From positions 1 to 64,000 of the forward strand of contig JAJYNP010000022.1 of the NCBI GenBank assembly GCA_021786265.1: 64,000 bases of DNA, written 5' to 3'. Source of the stretch: Chloroflexota bacterium. Its GTDB lineage: Bacteria > Chloroflexota > Limnocylindria > Limnocylindrales > CSP1-4. Positions 26,443 to 35,109 of the stretch are shown in pieces (the first letter of the stretch is position 1; each line of letters begins with the position of its first letter). The translations under genes and the position numbers were made by a program. The notes beneath the pieces are model-generated. The model was not told where the DNA came from. It searched no databases and was given only the letters and a program-made list of their open reading frames with translations.

Positions 26443-27546
26443 GTGCCGCAGATCGCCGCCGACCCGGCTCAGATCCGTGTCGTGGACGCCACCGGCTGGG
26501 AGCCCGATCGCTGGGACGGGCTGGCCGCCCGCAGCCCCAGGGGCGAGGTCTTCCAGTCTCACGCCTGGGGCGAGAGCAAGGCCCGGCTCGGGTGGCGGCC
26601 GTTGCGGGTGGTCATCGAGCATGGGTCCACGCGCGTGGCGGTCGCGTCGCTCCAGGAACGGATCCTCGCGCCCGCGCTTCCCGGCCCGCTCGGGCGTCTC
26701 ACGTACCTCTACGCATCGCGCGGCCCGGTGCTGCTGACGGATGACGCGGGGGCGGCTGCCCTGGCGCTGCTGGGGCTGCGCCGGGTGGCCCGGGCACGCC
26801 GGGCGGCCGTGCTCACGATCGACCCGGCGTGGGAGGAGGGCGGCGAGCCGGCCCGGGCACTCCGCGCCGCAGGGTTCCGTCCGTCCCCGCGCGAGGTCCA
26901 GGTGTCCAGGACGGGCATGCTCGTCGCGATCCGCGAGACGGAGGGGGCGCAGCACGAACTGCTCGGCGACAGCACCGCGCGGAACATCAACAAGGCTCGC
27001 CGCGCCGGCGTCACCGTCGAGCGCGTGGACCTCGCGGGCGCGGCCGGGCGCGACGATGCGCTCGCCTGTTTCTGGGACATGTTCCAGGCGACCGGGCGAC
27101 GGGAGGGGTTCATCGTCCGTGACCGAGCCTACCAGCTCGACCAGTGGCGCGCCCTCGGCGAGGCCGGACTTGCGAGCCTCTGGTTCGCGAGCCTCGCGGG
27201 ACAGCGCCTGAACGGCGTCGTGCTCCTGCACTGCGGGCGCCGGCTGGTGTCGCACGTGGCCGGGTCGCCCGACGGCGCCGACCTGCGCGGGACACGGGCC
27301 AACCACCTGCTGCAGTGGGAGATCATCCGCTGGGGAGCCGCCAGCGGATTCACCGTGTACGACCTGGGCGGTGTCGACACCCGGGACGCGCCGGGCCTGC
27401 CGGTCGATCGCACCCACCCGCTGTGGAACCTCTACGAGTTCAAGCGCGGCTTCGGGGCGCGCGGGGTCGTCTTCGTCCGCGCCCATGATCACGCGGCGCG
27501 CCCGCCGCTGGGCGCCGCGTGGAACCTGGTCCGCCGGTTTCGCTGA
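26443..27546 (+). CDS. FemAB/FemX-like peptidoglycan aminoacyltransferase (3 of 3)
   Basis: About 367 residues. Family landmarks are VFQSHAWGESKARLGW, STARNINKARRAGVTVERVD (the KARRAGV block), NHLLQWEIIRWGAASGFTVY and WNLYEFKRGFGARGV. It is separated from the second copy by 54 bases and has its own -10 box, so it may be regulated independently. GTG 26443 is preferred over GTG 26410 because the latter lies upstream of that box. A 9-bp hairpin follows the stop. Confidence 0.87.
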   Translation: MPQIAADPAQIRVVDATGWEPDRWDGLAARSPRGEVFQSHAWGESKARLGWRPLRVVIEHGSTRVAVASLQERILAPALPGPLGRLTYLYASRGPVLLTDDAGAAALALLGLRRVARARRAAVLTIDPAWEEGGEPARALRAAGFRPSPREVQVSRTGMLVAIRETEGAQHELLGDSTARNINKARRAGVTVERVDLAGAAGRDDALACFWDMFQATGRREGFIVRDRAYQLDQWRALGEAGLASLWFASLAGQRLNGVVLLHCGRRLVSHVAGSPDGADLRGTRANHLLQWEIIRWGAASGFTVYDLGGVDTRDAPGLPVDRTHPLWNLYEFKRGFGARGVVFVRAHDHAARPPLGAAWNLVRRFR

Positions 27547-27548
27547 GT

Positions 27549-27575
27549 GCCCGACCGTTGAGGACGCGGTCGGGC
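27549..27575 (+). terminator. 9-bp hairpin after the cell-wall gene cluster
   Basis: GCCCGACCG (27549-27557) pairs perfectly with 27567-27575 around a 9-base loop. No T-run follows; the rel -10 box begins 3 bases later, so the stem could also bind a regulator of rel. Confidence 0.55.
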
Positions 27576-27577
27576 GG

Positions 27578-27583
27578 TATGAT
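27578..27583 (+). promoter_or_regulatory. -10 box (TATGAT) for rel; leaderless layout
   Basis: TATGAT ends 8 bases before ATG 27592. Confidence 0.6.
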
Positions 27584-27591
27584 GGGCGCCC

Positions 27592-29829
27592 ATGTCGATC
27601 GAGCCAGCGAGCGCCCCCTCCCGCTCCGGCCGCCGGGGCGGCACCCGGGACGGTCTCGGCGCCAGCCCGGCGGAGACCCCCGAGGAGCTCGGCGCGCTCG
27701 CGCGTCGGCTCGTCGATGAAGTCCGCGAACACCACCCCACGGCCGACCTCTCGGACATCGAGCGCGCCTGCCAGTTCGCGGTCGAGGCGCACGCGGACCA
27801 GAAGCGGGCGAGCGGTGAGCCCTACGCCACCCACCCGATCGCGGCGGCGCAGACGCTCGCCGAGCTCGGCCTGGACCCGGTCGCGATCCAGGCCGCGCTC
27901 CTGCACGACATCCCGGAGGACACGGAGTACTCGCTGGAGGACATCGAGGAGCGCTTCGGGCCCGAGGTCGCCCGGCTCGTGGACGGCGTCACCAAGCTGT
28001 CGAAGTTCAGCGCGCACAGCCACGAGGAGCGCCAGGCCGAGAACATCCGCAAGATGTTCCTGGCCATGGCCGAGGACGTGCGCGTGGTCCTCATCAAGCT
28101 CGCCGACCGGCTGCACAACATGCGCACCATCGCCGGCCTTCCGCCGGAGAAGCAGCAGCGCATCGCCCGGCAGACGCTCGAGATCTATGCGCCGCTGGCC
28201 GAACGTCTCGGGATCTGGCAGATGAAGTGGGAGCTCGAGGACCTCTCGTTCAAGGTGCTCGAGCCGGTCGCCTTCCGCTCGCTCGCCCAGCAGCTGGAGA
28301 CGCGCCGGGCCGCGCGCGAGACCTACGTCGACCGGGCCATGACCGAGCTGCAGGAGGCGCTCGAGGTCAGCGGCATCCAGGCCAACCTGTCGGGCCGCCC
28401 GAAGCACCTGTACAGCATCCACCGCAAGATGCAGCGCAAGGCGGCCAACTTCGACGAGGTCTACGACGTCTACGCGATCCGCGTGCTGGTCGACGAGGTC
28501 AAGGACTGCTACGCGGCGCTGGGGGTCGTCCACTCGCTCTGGCGCCCGATCCCCGGCCAGTTCGACGACTACATCGCGATGCCAAAGGCCAACGGCTACC
28601 AGAGCCTCCACACCGCGGTGATCGCCCTCGAGGGGCACCCGCTCGAGGTGCAGATCCGGACGCACCAGATGCACCGCATCGCCGAGGTCGGGATCGCCGC
28701 GCACTGGCGGTACAAGGAAGGCTCGAAGTCCGACCGCGACTACGACGCGAAGCTCGCCTGGATCCGGCAGCTCATGGAGTGGCAGCGCGAGGTCGCGGAC
28801 GCCACCGAGTTCGTCGAGGGGCTCAAGCTCGACGTGTTCCAGGACCAGGTCTTCGTGTTCACACCGAAAGGCGAGGTGAAGGACCTGCCGGCGGGCTCCA
28901 CACCGCTCGACTTCGCGTACCGGATCCACACCGACATCGGCCATCGCTGCATCGGCGCCAAGGTCAACAACCGGCTCGTGCCGCTCGACTACAAGCTGCG
29001 CAACGGCGACATCGTCGAGATCGTGACCACCAGGGCCGCCCACGGGCCGTCCCGCGACTGGCTCTCGATCGTCCGCACCACCCACGCGCGGGAGAAGATC
29101 CGCCAGTGGTTCAAGCGCCAGCAGCGCGAGGAGAACATCGCGCACGGGCGGGAGGCGCTGGACCGGGAGCTGCGCAGGCTGGCGCGCACGTCGCTCGAGC
29201 GCGTCGGGTCCGACCGCGTCTCCGAGATGGCGGAGCTCTACAAGTTCCCGACCGTGGACGACTTCCTGGCGGCGGTGGGCTACGGCGCGGTGAGCGCGCA
29301 GCAGGCCGTGATCCGGATGGGCGTGGTGGACGACTCGAACGAGACCGTCCTTCCGCAGGTGGCTCCCCCGACGCCTCCGGCGCAGGCCGGCGGCGTGCGC
29401 GTGAAGGGCGTGGGCGACCTGCTGGTGCGGTTCGCCGCGTGTTGCCACCCGATCCCCGGCGACCCGATCATCGGCTTCATCACGCGGGGCAAGGGCGTCA
29501 CAGTCCACCTCAGGGACTGCGTGACGATCCTCCACGAGAAGGACGTCGAGCGGCTCATCGAGGTGGAGTGGGAGGGGGCCGCGGAGCGGACCTACCCGAT
29601 CGCGATCCGGCTCGACGCGTACGACCGCACGGGGCTTCTCTCCGACATCACCAACGTGGTGGCCGAGCAGAAGGTCAACATCGTGGCGGCGCACGTCGAG
29701 ACGCATGCCGACCGCACGGCGACGGTGAGTGCCACGCTCCAGGTCTCATCGGTCGCCCAGCTTGCCAGGGTCCTGTCGCGCCTCGAACAGGTCAAGGACG
29801 TCTTCTCGGTCCAGCGCGCCCTGAGCTGA
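27592..29829 (+). CDS. rel: Bifunctional (p)ppGpp synthetase/hydrolase (RSH family)
   Basis: A 745-residue long RSH protein that makes and degrades the alarmone (p)ppGpp. Domains in order: HD hydrolase (about 55-215) with intact AALLHDIPEDT, synthetase (about 250-380) with GQFDDYIAMPKANGYQSLHT, TGS (VFTPKGEVKDLPAGSTPLDF), a helical/zinc-finger-like stretch with FAACCHPIPGDPIIGF, and a C-terminal ACT domain. The synthetase motif reads QFDD, nearer the EFDD of RelA than the RFKD common in bifunctional Rel, yet the HD site is complete. The hydrolase is therefore probably active; the balance of the two activities is uncertain. Confidence 0.95.
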   Translation: MSIEPASAPSRSGRRGGTRDGLGASPAETPEELGALARRLVDEVREHHPTADLSDIERACQFAVEAHADQKRASGEPYATHPIAAAQTLAELGLDPVAIQAALLHDIPEDTEYSLEDIEERFGPEVARLVDGVTKLSKFSAHSHEERQAENIRKMFLAMAEDVRVVLIKLADRLHNMRTIAGLPPEKQQRIARQTLEIYAPLAERLGIWQMKWELEDLSFKVLEPVAFRSLAQQLETRRAARETYVDRAMTELQEALEVSGIQANLSGRPKHLYSIHRKMQRKAANFDEVYDVYAIRVLVDEVKDCYAALGVVHSLWRPIPGQFDDYIAMPKANGYQSLHTAVIALEGHPLEVQIRTHQMHRIAEVGIAAHWRYKEGSKSDRDYDAKLAWIRQLMEWQREVADATEFVEGLKLDVFQDQVFVFTPKGEVKDLPAGSTPLDFAYRIHTDIGHRCIGAKVNNRLVPLDYKLRNGDIVEIVTTRAAHGPSRDWLSIVRTTHAREKIRQWFKRQQREENIAHGREALDRELRRLARTSLERVGSDRVSEMAELYKFPTVDDFLAAVGYGAVSAQQAVIRMGVVDDSNETVLPQVAPPTPPAQAGGVRVKGVGDLLVRFAACCHPIPGDPIIGFITRGKGVTVHLRDCVTILHEKDVERLIEVEWEGAAERTYPIAIRLDAYDRTGLLSDITNVVAEQKVNIVAAHVETHADRTATVSATLQVSSVAQLARVLSRLEQVKDVFSVQRALS

Positions 29830-29832
29830 CGG

Positions 29833-29874
29833 GGCGCGCGTGTCCGCCCTCGCGGGCGGAGCCGCACGCGCGCC
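29833..29874. terminator. Bidirectional terminator between convergent rel and the HELEH peptidase gene
   Basis: An outer 10-bp stem (29833-29842 with 29865-29874) and an inner 7-bp stem TCCGCCC/GGGCGGA (29843-29849 with 29854-29860) share the loop TCGC, with one 4-base bulge. It fills the 52-base gap between two convergent stop codons. There is no T-run on either side. Confidence 0.75.
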
Positions 29875-29881
29875 GACATGC

Positions 29882-30190
29882 TCAGCCCGCGCCGATCCGG
29901 CGCGCCGCGTCCGCCGCCTCCCGCGCGGCCTGCTCGAAGCCGTTGTCGCGGTACCAGTCGCCGCCGGCGAGCCAGGTGCGCAGCGAGGCGGCGACGTAGC
30001 GGAGCACGAACCCCACGGGCCCATATCGCCGCCACTGCCAGACATGTTCCAGCTCATGGGCGAGCTCGGGCGGGTCCAGTCGTCGCCAGCTCACGATCGT
30101 GCGCCCGACGGTGATCGCCAGCCAGTTCGGCAGCAGAACCTCGCCGACCGGCCGGAGACCGGGCCGGACGAGCAGGCGGACGCGGATCAC
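29882..30190 (-). CDS. Small HExxH putative metallopeptidase (DUF4157-like)
   Basis: 102 residues, mostly one domain. LAHELEHVWQWRRYG carries a zinc-type H-E-x-x-H motif; downstream YRDNGFEQAAREA offers candidate acidic ligands. The upstream half (VIRVRLLVRPGLRPV, LPNWLAITVGRTIV) is beta-rich. No signal peptide or membrane helix is clear. It is one of very few minus-strand genes here and points toward rel. GTG 30190 is chosen because a CATACT box ends 6 bases upstream and the similarity begins there; a longer reading to 30331 would be low-complexity. Whether it is catalytic is unknown, as many such domains are structural. Confidence 0.7.
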   Translation of the reverse strand: MIRVRLLVRPGLRPVGEVLLPNWLAITVGRTIVSWRRLDPPELAHELEHVWQWRRYGPVGFVLRYVAASLRTWLAGGDWYRDNGFEQAAREAADAARRIGAG

Positions 30191-30196
30191 GGGACC

Positions 30197-30202
30197 AGTA
30201 TG
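30197..30202 (-). promoter_or_regulatory. -10-like box (CATACT) for the HELEH gene
   Basis: CATACT on the minus strand ends 6 bases before GTG 30190. The 173-base divergent gap to hisS shows no other clear signal. Confidence 0.35.
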
Positions 30203-30351
30203 CGCATGTGAGCGGCCGCCGGGGCAGCCTCGACGGGGCCATCGCCGGCCGCCGACGCGAGCACGACGGACTGGAGGACCCCACCGCCGGCGCGGGCGCT
30301 CGTCCGCCGGCGCGAACGCCACGGGCCGCACGACCGGACCGCCGCACCGGA

Positions 30352-30357
30352 TAGACT
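30352..30357 (+). promoter_or_regulatory. -10 box (TAGACT) for hisS; leaderless layout
   Basis: TAGACT ends 6 bases before ATG 30364. Confidence 0.55.
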
Positions 30358-30363
30358 TCGGGC

Positions 30364-31650
30364 ATGCCCTCCTACCGAGCCCCGCGCGGCACCCGCGACC
30401 TGCTGCCCGCCGGGCATCGGGCGTGGGAGCGCCTGTCGGCCCTCGCCGGCGATCTCGCCCGTCGCTACGGATACGCCGGGATCGAGACGCCGCTGTTCGA
30501 GCAGACGGCGGTGTTCGAGCGGGGCGTCGGCGAGGTCACCGACATCGTGGAGAAGGAGCTCTTCCGCATCCAGCCACGGACCGAGGAGGCCGAATCCTGG
30601 GCCCTCCGGCCCGAGGGGACCGCCGGCATCGTGCGGGCGTACGTGCAGCACGGCATGCACACCCTGCCCCAGCCGGTACGTGTGCAGTACGTCGGGCCGA
30701 TGTTCCGGTACGACCGGCCGCAGGCGGGACGGTACCGGCAGTTCTGGCAGTGGGACGTGGAGGCGATCGGCGATCCGGGTCCCGCCATCGATGCGGAGAT
30801 CGTGGAGCTGGGGCATCGCTTCTACACCGAGGCGGGCCTGTCGAACGTGAAGGTCCTGCTGAACTCGATCGGCGACCCCGCCTGCCGGCCGGCGTACATC
30901 GCCGAGCTCACCGCGTACTTCGGGGCACACCTCGATCAACTGCCCGACCTGGAGCGCGCACGGCTGTCGGCCAACCCGTTGCGCCTGCTCGACTCGAAGG
31001 ACCCCGACATGGCGGCGCTGAACGCCGCGGCGCCGCGCATGGTCGACCGGCTCTGCGACGCCTGCCGGGCCCATTTCGACGCGGTGCGTGCTCACCTCGA
31101 TGCCCTCGGCGTGCCGGTGCGGCCGGAACCCTCGCTGGTCCGGGGCCTCGACTACTACACGCGGACCGCCTTCGAGTACTACCGCGAAGGTGCCGAGGGC
31201 CAGCAGCAGGCGCTCGGCGGGGGCGGGCGCTACGACGGGCTGGTCCAGCTGCTGGGCGGCAAACCGACGCCCGGGATCGGGTTCGCGCTGGGGATCGACC
31301 GCGTGATCCTGGCGCTCGCGGAGGAGGGCCTGGAGTCGCCCGCCGCACCCGGCCCGTCCGCCTTCGTGACCAGCGCGGATCCCGCCGACACGGTGGCTCG
31401 CCTGCGGCTGGCGACCGAGCTGCGCCGGGACGGGATCGCGGCCCGTGCCGACCTGGGGAAGCGCCGCCTGGCACGCCAGCTGGAGCAGGCGTCGCGCGAG
31501 GGCGCCCACTTTGCCGTGATCCTGGGCGACGAGCTGCGCGAGGGGATGGTGCAGCTGCGGGACCTGCGCTCGGCATCCCAGCACCCGGTGCCGGTCGCGG
31601 AGCTGGCACGCGAGATCGAGCGGGGCGAGGGCTCCCACCGGCACGGCTGA
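30364..31650 (+). CDS. hisS: Histidyl-tRNA synthetase
   Basis: A 428-residue class II synthetase that charges tRNA-His. Motif 1 region GTRDLLPAGHRAWERL, motif 2 PMFRYDRPQAGRYRQFWQWD, the histidine-specific LVRGLDYYTRTAFEYY, the GGGGRYDGL loop and motif 3 GIGFALGIDRVIL are all present, followed by a C-terminal anticodon-binding domain (from about 335). Length is normal. aspS follows after 30 bases with its own -10 box. Confidence 0.95.
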   Translation: MPSYRAPRGTRDLLPAGHRAWERLSALAGDLARRYGYAGIETPLFEQTAVFERGVGEVTDIVEKELFRIQPRTEEAESWALRPEGTAGIVRAYVQHGMHTLPQPVRVQYVGPMFRYDRPQAGRYRQFWQWDVEAIGDPGPAIDAEIVELGHRFYTEAGLSNVKVLLNSIGDPACRPAYIAELTAYFGAHLDQLPDLERARLSANPLRLLDSKDPDMAALNAAAPRMVDRLCDACRAHFDAVRAHLDALGVPVRPEPSLVRGLDYYTRTAFEYYREGAEGQQQALGGGGRYDGLVQLLGGKPTPGIGFALGIDRVILALAEEGLESPAAPGPSAFVTSADPADTVARLRLATELRRDGIAARADLGKRRLARQLEQASREGAHFAVILGDELREGMVQLRDLRSASQHPVPVAELAREIERGEGSHRHG

Positions 31651-31666
31651 GGGCGGCGCCATCCCG

Positions 31667-31672
31667 TACGAT
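31667..31672 (+). promoter_or_regulatory. -10 box (TACGAT) for aspS; leaderless layout
   Basis: TACGAT ends 8 bases before ATG 31681. Confidence 0.55.
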
Positions 31673-31680
31673 GTGGAGCC

Positions 31681-33594
31681 ATGACCGACGCCACCGTGTC
31701 GTCGCCCGCCCTCGACGACCTTGCCACCCCCTACCGAACCGACACCTGCGGCGGCCTGCGGGCGTCCGACGCCGGCCGTGAGGCCCGCCTGGCGGGCTGG
31801 GTGCACCGTCGGCGCGACCATGGCCACCTGATCTTCCTCGACCTGCGCGACCGGCACGGCATCACGCAGGTCGTCGTGGATGCGCAGGAGGCCCCTGATG
31901 CGCACGCCGCAGCGGCCCGCGTGCGTGCCGAGTTCGTCGTGTCGACCGCAGGTGCCGTCGCGCGCCGGCTGCCCGGGACCGAGAACCCGAAGCTCGCCAC
32001 CGGCGACGTGGAGCTGCGGGCGCGGGACATCGACATCCTGGCCGAGGCGAAGACCCCGCCCTTCTACATCAACGAGCCGGAAGCGCCTGTCGAGGAGGCC
32101 GTGCGGCTGCGCTACCGGTACCTGGATATCCGGCGCGAGCCAATGCGGGACCGGCTGCTGCTGCGGTCGAACCTCGTGCGGGCCATCCGCGACGCCCACC
32201 ACCGCGCCGGCTTCGTCGAGATCGAGACCCCCATCCTCATCAAGTCGACCCCAGAGGGCGCCCGCGACTTCATCGTGCCGAGCCGGCTCCAGCCCGGGAC
32301 CGTGTACGCGCTCCCGCAGAGCCCGCAGCAGCTCAAGCAGCTGCTGATGGTGGCCGGGATGGACCGCTACTTCCAGATCGCGCGGTGCTTCCGGGACGAG
32401 GACCTGCGCGGGGACCGGCAGCCGGAGTTCACCCAGCTCGACCTCGAGATGAGCTTCGTGCGCGAGCAGACGGTCATGGATTTCGTGGAGGCGATGGCCA
32501 TCGAGGTCAGCCGCGCCGTCGTCCCGGAGCGCCCGCTCCAGGACGTCCCGTTCCCGCGCTTCACCTACGAGGAGGCACTGGAGCGTTTCGGATCCGACAA
32601 GCCCGATCTGCGGTTCGGGATGGAGCTGGTGGACCTCGCGCCGGCGCTGCAGGCCGACGGTGGCGGGGAGGGCACCGGCTTTCGCGTCTTCGACGAGGCG
32701 ATCGCCGGCGGCGGACGCGTGAAGGGCGTCGTGGCGCCCGGCATGGCCGCCGCGAGCCGCCGCGACATCGATGAGCTGATGGCGTTCGCACGCCGGTACG
32801 GGGCGCGCGGGCTGGTGCACGTGTCGGTGGACGGCGACGGCGCAGTCCACTCGCCCGTGGGCAAGTACCTGGGCGAGGAACGGCTGCGGGCGATGGTGGC
32901 GGCCGCCGGCGCGACCCCCGGCGACCTGCTGCTGGTGGTCGCCGATCAGCCGGCCGTGACGGCCGACGTGCTCGGGAGGCTCCGCCGCGAGCTGGGCGAG
33001 CGACTCGGCCTCGTCGACCCGAACGTGCTGGCGTACTGCTGGGTGTACCGCTTCCCGATGTACCAGTGGGACGCCGACAACGGCCGCTGGGATGCCACGC
33101 ACAACCCGTTCTCCGGCGTGGTGCCCGAGGACGAGCCGCTGCTGGTGACCGCCTCGGGCAACCCGTACCGACCGTCCCCGGAGGACCCGGCGGGCCGCGC
33201 GCGGGCCATGCAGTACGACATCGCGCTGAACGGCTGGGAGCTCGGCGGCGGCTCGGTCCGGATCCACCGGCGGGAGCTGCTGGAGCGGAGCTTCGCGCTG
33301 CAGGGCTACTCGCAGGAACGGATGCACGGCCTGTTCGGAGGAATCCTGGAGGCATTCGAGTATGGCGCGCCACCGCACGGCGGGATCGCGCTCGGCATCG
33401 ACCGGTGGGCGGCGCTGCTCGCGGACCAGACGAACATCCGGGAGGTCATGGCGTTCCCCAAGACCTCGTCGGGGACCGACCTGATGCTCGAGGCTCCCTC
33501 GGCACCGGACCCCGCGCAGTACGCGGAACTCGGACTGCGATACGTCGGCGCGCCTTCCACCGGGGACGCGCCCGTCGTGCCGCCCGGCGCGTAG
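31681..33594 (+). CDS. aspS: Aspartyl-tRNA synthetase, bacterial type
   Basis: A 637-residue class IIb synthetase with N-terminal OB-fold anticodon domain (about 25-140), catalytic core (motif 2 FRDEDLRGDRQPEFTQLD, motif 3 GIALGIDRWAALL) and the bacterial GAD insertion (about 310-430). In the OB fold the segment HRRRDHGHLIFLDLRD has His47 where discriminating enzymes such as that of E. coli have Leu. From memory, His at this place marks non-discriminating AspRS that also charge tRNA-Asn, which would require GatCAB. That is a hint, not proof. Confidence 0.95.
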   Translation: MTDATVSSPALDDLATPYRTDTCGGLRASDAGREARLAGWVHRRRDHGHLIFLDLRDRHGITQVVVDAQEAPDAHAAAARVRAEFVVSTAGAVARRLPGTENPKLATGDVELRARDIDILAEAKTPPFYINEPEAPVEEAVRLRYRYLDIRREPMRDRLLLRSNLVRAIRDAHHRAGFVEIETPILIKSTPEGARDFIVPSRLQPGTVYALPQSPQQLKQLLMVAGMDRYFQIARCFRDEDLRGDRQPEFTQLDLEMSFVREQTVMDFVEAMAIEVSRAVVPERPLQDVPFPRFTYEEALERFGSDKPDLRFGMELVDLAPALQADGGGEGTGFRVFDEAIAGGGRVKGVVAPGMAAASRRDIDELMAFARRYGARGLVHVSVDGDGAVHSPVGKYLGEERLRAMVAAAGATPGDLLLVVADQPAVTADVLGRLRRELGERLGLVDPNVLAYCWVYRFPMYQWDADNGRWDATHNPFSGVVPEDEPLLVTASGNPYRPSPEDPAGRARAMQYDIALNGWELGGGSVRIHRRELLERSFALQGYSQERMHGLFGGILEAFEYGAPPHGGIALGIDRWAALLADQTNIREVMAFPKTSSGTDLMLEAPSAPDPAQYAELGLRYVGAPSTGDAPVVPPGA

Positions 33595-33615
33595 CCCGGC
33601 ACGCACCGGGCGGTC

Positions 33616-34554
33616 GTGGGCTGGGTCGGAGCCGTCGCGCGACACCCGCGGGCGGGGGCGCTGGCCGGCGCGCTCTGCATCGCCTGCTCGGGGATCTTCT
33701 TCCGGTTCTCGGGGACCACCCCCGCCACCGCGACAGTCTTCCGCTGCCTCTACGCGCTGCCGTTCCTGGCGCCGATCGCCCTGGCGGAACGACGCCAGCT
33801 GGGATCCTTCGGACGCCATGGGCACGCCATCGCCGGGCTTGCCGGGCTCTTCTTCGCCGTGGACCTCCTGGCCTGGCAGCACGCGGTCCTGGAGGTGGGA
33901 GCCGGCCTGGCGACCGTGCTGGCGAACCTCCAGGTCGTAGTGGTCGCCGCGGTGGCGTGGGTGGCGCTGCGCGAGCGGCCGTCTCGCGGGCTGCTTGCGT
34001 CGATGCCGGCGATGCTCGCGGGCGTGGTGCTGATCTCCGGGCTCGTCGGCGGCCGAGCGTACGGCGCCGACCCCCGCCTCGGCGCGGTCCTCGGCATCGT
34101 CTCCGCGATCGCCTACGCCGGGTACCTGCTGCTGGCGCGGCAGGGCAACCCCGGCGGGCTCCGCCCCGCGACCGTCCTCTTCGACGCGAGCGCAGCCACG
34201 GTCGTCGCCGGAGTCCTGATCGGCACGCTGCTCGGCGAGTTCGACCCGGTCCCATCCTGGCCGGCGCATGGCTGGCTGCTGCTCCTGGCCATCACGGCCC
34301 AGGTCGCCGGGTACCTGCTGATCGCGGCATCGCTGCCGCGCCTGCCCGCGGCGCTTACCTCGGTGATCCTGCTCGCGCAGCCCGTGACGACGGTCTTCCT
34401 GGGCGCGGTGCTGCTGGGCGAGGCCCCCTCCATCGTCCAGCTCGGCGGGGTGGCGCTCATCGTCCTCGGTCTCGTGGCCGCCAACGCCCGGCCGCGGGCC
34501 GGTGCCGTCTCCCGGGAACCGCTGGCGGAAGCCGGAAGCGTCGCCGCGCCCTGA
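33616..34554 (+). CDS. EamA/DMT superfamily transporter
   Basis: A 312-residue membrane protein with ten predicted helices arranged as two EamA halves (about 15-140 and 155-300). The second half ends in the typical SVILLAQPVTTVFLGAVLLG then EAPSIVQLGGVALIVLG. The family exports amino acids or metabolites; the substrate is unknown. The start is GTG 33616, 21 bases after aspS. It is convergent with the GNAT gene, leaving only 6 bases between stop codons. Confidence 0.88.
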   Translation: MGWVGAVARHPRAGALAGALCIACSGIFFRFSGTTPATATVFRCLYALPFLAPIALAERRQLGSFGRHGHAIAGLAGLFFAVDLLAWQHAVLEVGAGLATVLANLQVVVVAAVAWVALRERPSRGLLASMPAMLAGVVLISGLVGGRAYGADPRLGAVLGIVSAIAYAGYLLLARQGNPGGLRPATVLFDASAATVVAGVLIGTLLGEFDPVPSWPAHGWLLLLAITAQVAGYLLIAASLPRLPAALTSVILLAQPVTTVFLGAVLLGEAPSIVQLGGVALIVLGLVAANARPRAGAVSREPLAEAGSVAAP

Positions 34555-34560
34555 CCGGGG

Positions 34561-35109
34561 TCAACCCGGGACTCCGGCGCCCCCGGCACCCTCGCGTGCC
34601 TCGCCGAGCAGCAACTCCACGATGACGGTGTCCCGCCAGGCGCCGTCGAGCCTGCCGTGCCTGCGATACGTGCCCACCTCGCGGAACCCGAGCCGGGCGC
34701 ACAGCCGCCGGCTCGCGACGTTCTCCGGGAAGATGCGCGACACGAGCTTCCAGAACCCCGCCGCCTCGCAGGCCGCGATCAGCCCCTCGAGCGCCGCGCG
34801 TCCGGCCCCCGTACCGCGCGCGTCTCGCGCCGCGTAGACCGAAAACTCCGCGACGCCGTCGTAGCAGGCCCGCGGCCGGTAGGTGCTCGCCGCCGCCCCC
34901 GCCACCACCCCGCCCCCTCGCACGGCCACCACCACCGGATGGCGCCCTGCCTTCTCGGCCAGCCAGGCCGCCATCTCCTCCGCGGTCCTCGGCCGCGTCT
35001 CGAACGTCGCGAGGCGGTCCTCGATCCCCTCGGTGTAGATCGCGGCGATGGCGGCGGCGTCGCCGGCGCGCGCCGGCCTGACCACCGTCCGGGGGGCGCC
35101 GGCGGTCAT
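34561..35109 (-). CDS. GNAT family N-acetyltransferase (phosphinothricin acetyltransferase-like)
   Basis: 182 residues with the PAT/MnaT layout: VRPARAGDAAAIAAIYTEGI at the start, the acetyl-CoA loop DARGTGAGRAALEGLI and the C-terminal SRRLCARLGFREVGTYRRHG. These enzymes acetylate small amines such as methionine sulfoximine-like compounds or Met/Trp analogues. ATG 35109 overlaps the upstream nucleotidyltransferase stop (ATGA), so the two are one operon. A detoxification or metabolite-repair role is possible; the substrate is not evident. Confidence 0.88.
   Translation of the reverse strand: MTAGAPRTVVRPARAGDAAAIAAIYTEGIEDRLATFETRPRTAEEMAAWLAEKAGRHPVVVAVRGGGVVAGAAASTYRPRACYDGVAEFSVYAARDARGTGAGRAALEGLIAACEAAGFWKLVSRIFPENVASRRLCARLGFREVGTYRRHGRLDGAWRDTVIVELLLGEAREGAGGAGVPG

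Noticed and set aside
24817..29706. Open frame of 1,629 codons on the minus strand
   Set aside because: It is antisense to murE, two femAB genes and rel, shows no family motif, and is an expected by-product of high G+C with few stop codons.
30187..34269. Open frame of 1,360 codons on the minus strand
   Set aside because: It is antisense to hisS, aspS and the DMT transporter; its sequence is Arg/His/Asp-rich with no domain, typical of a shadow frame.
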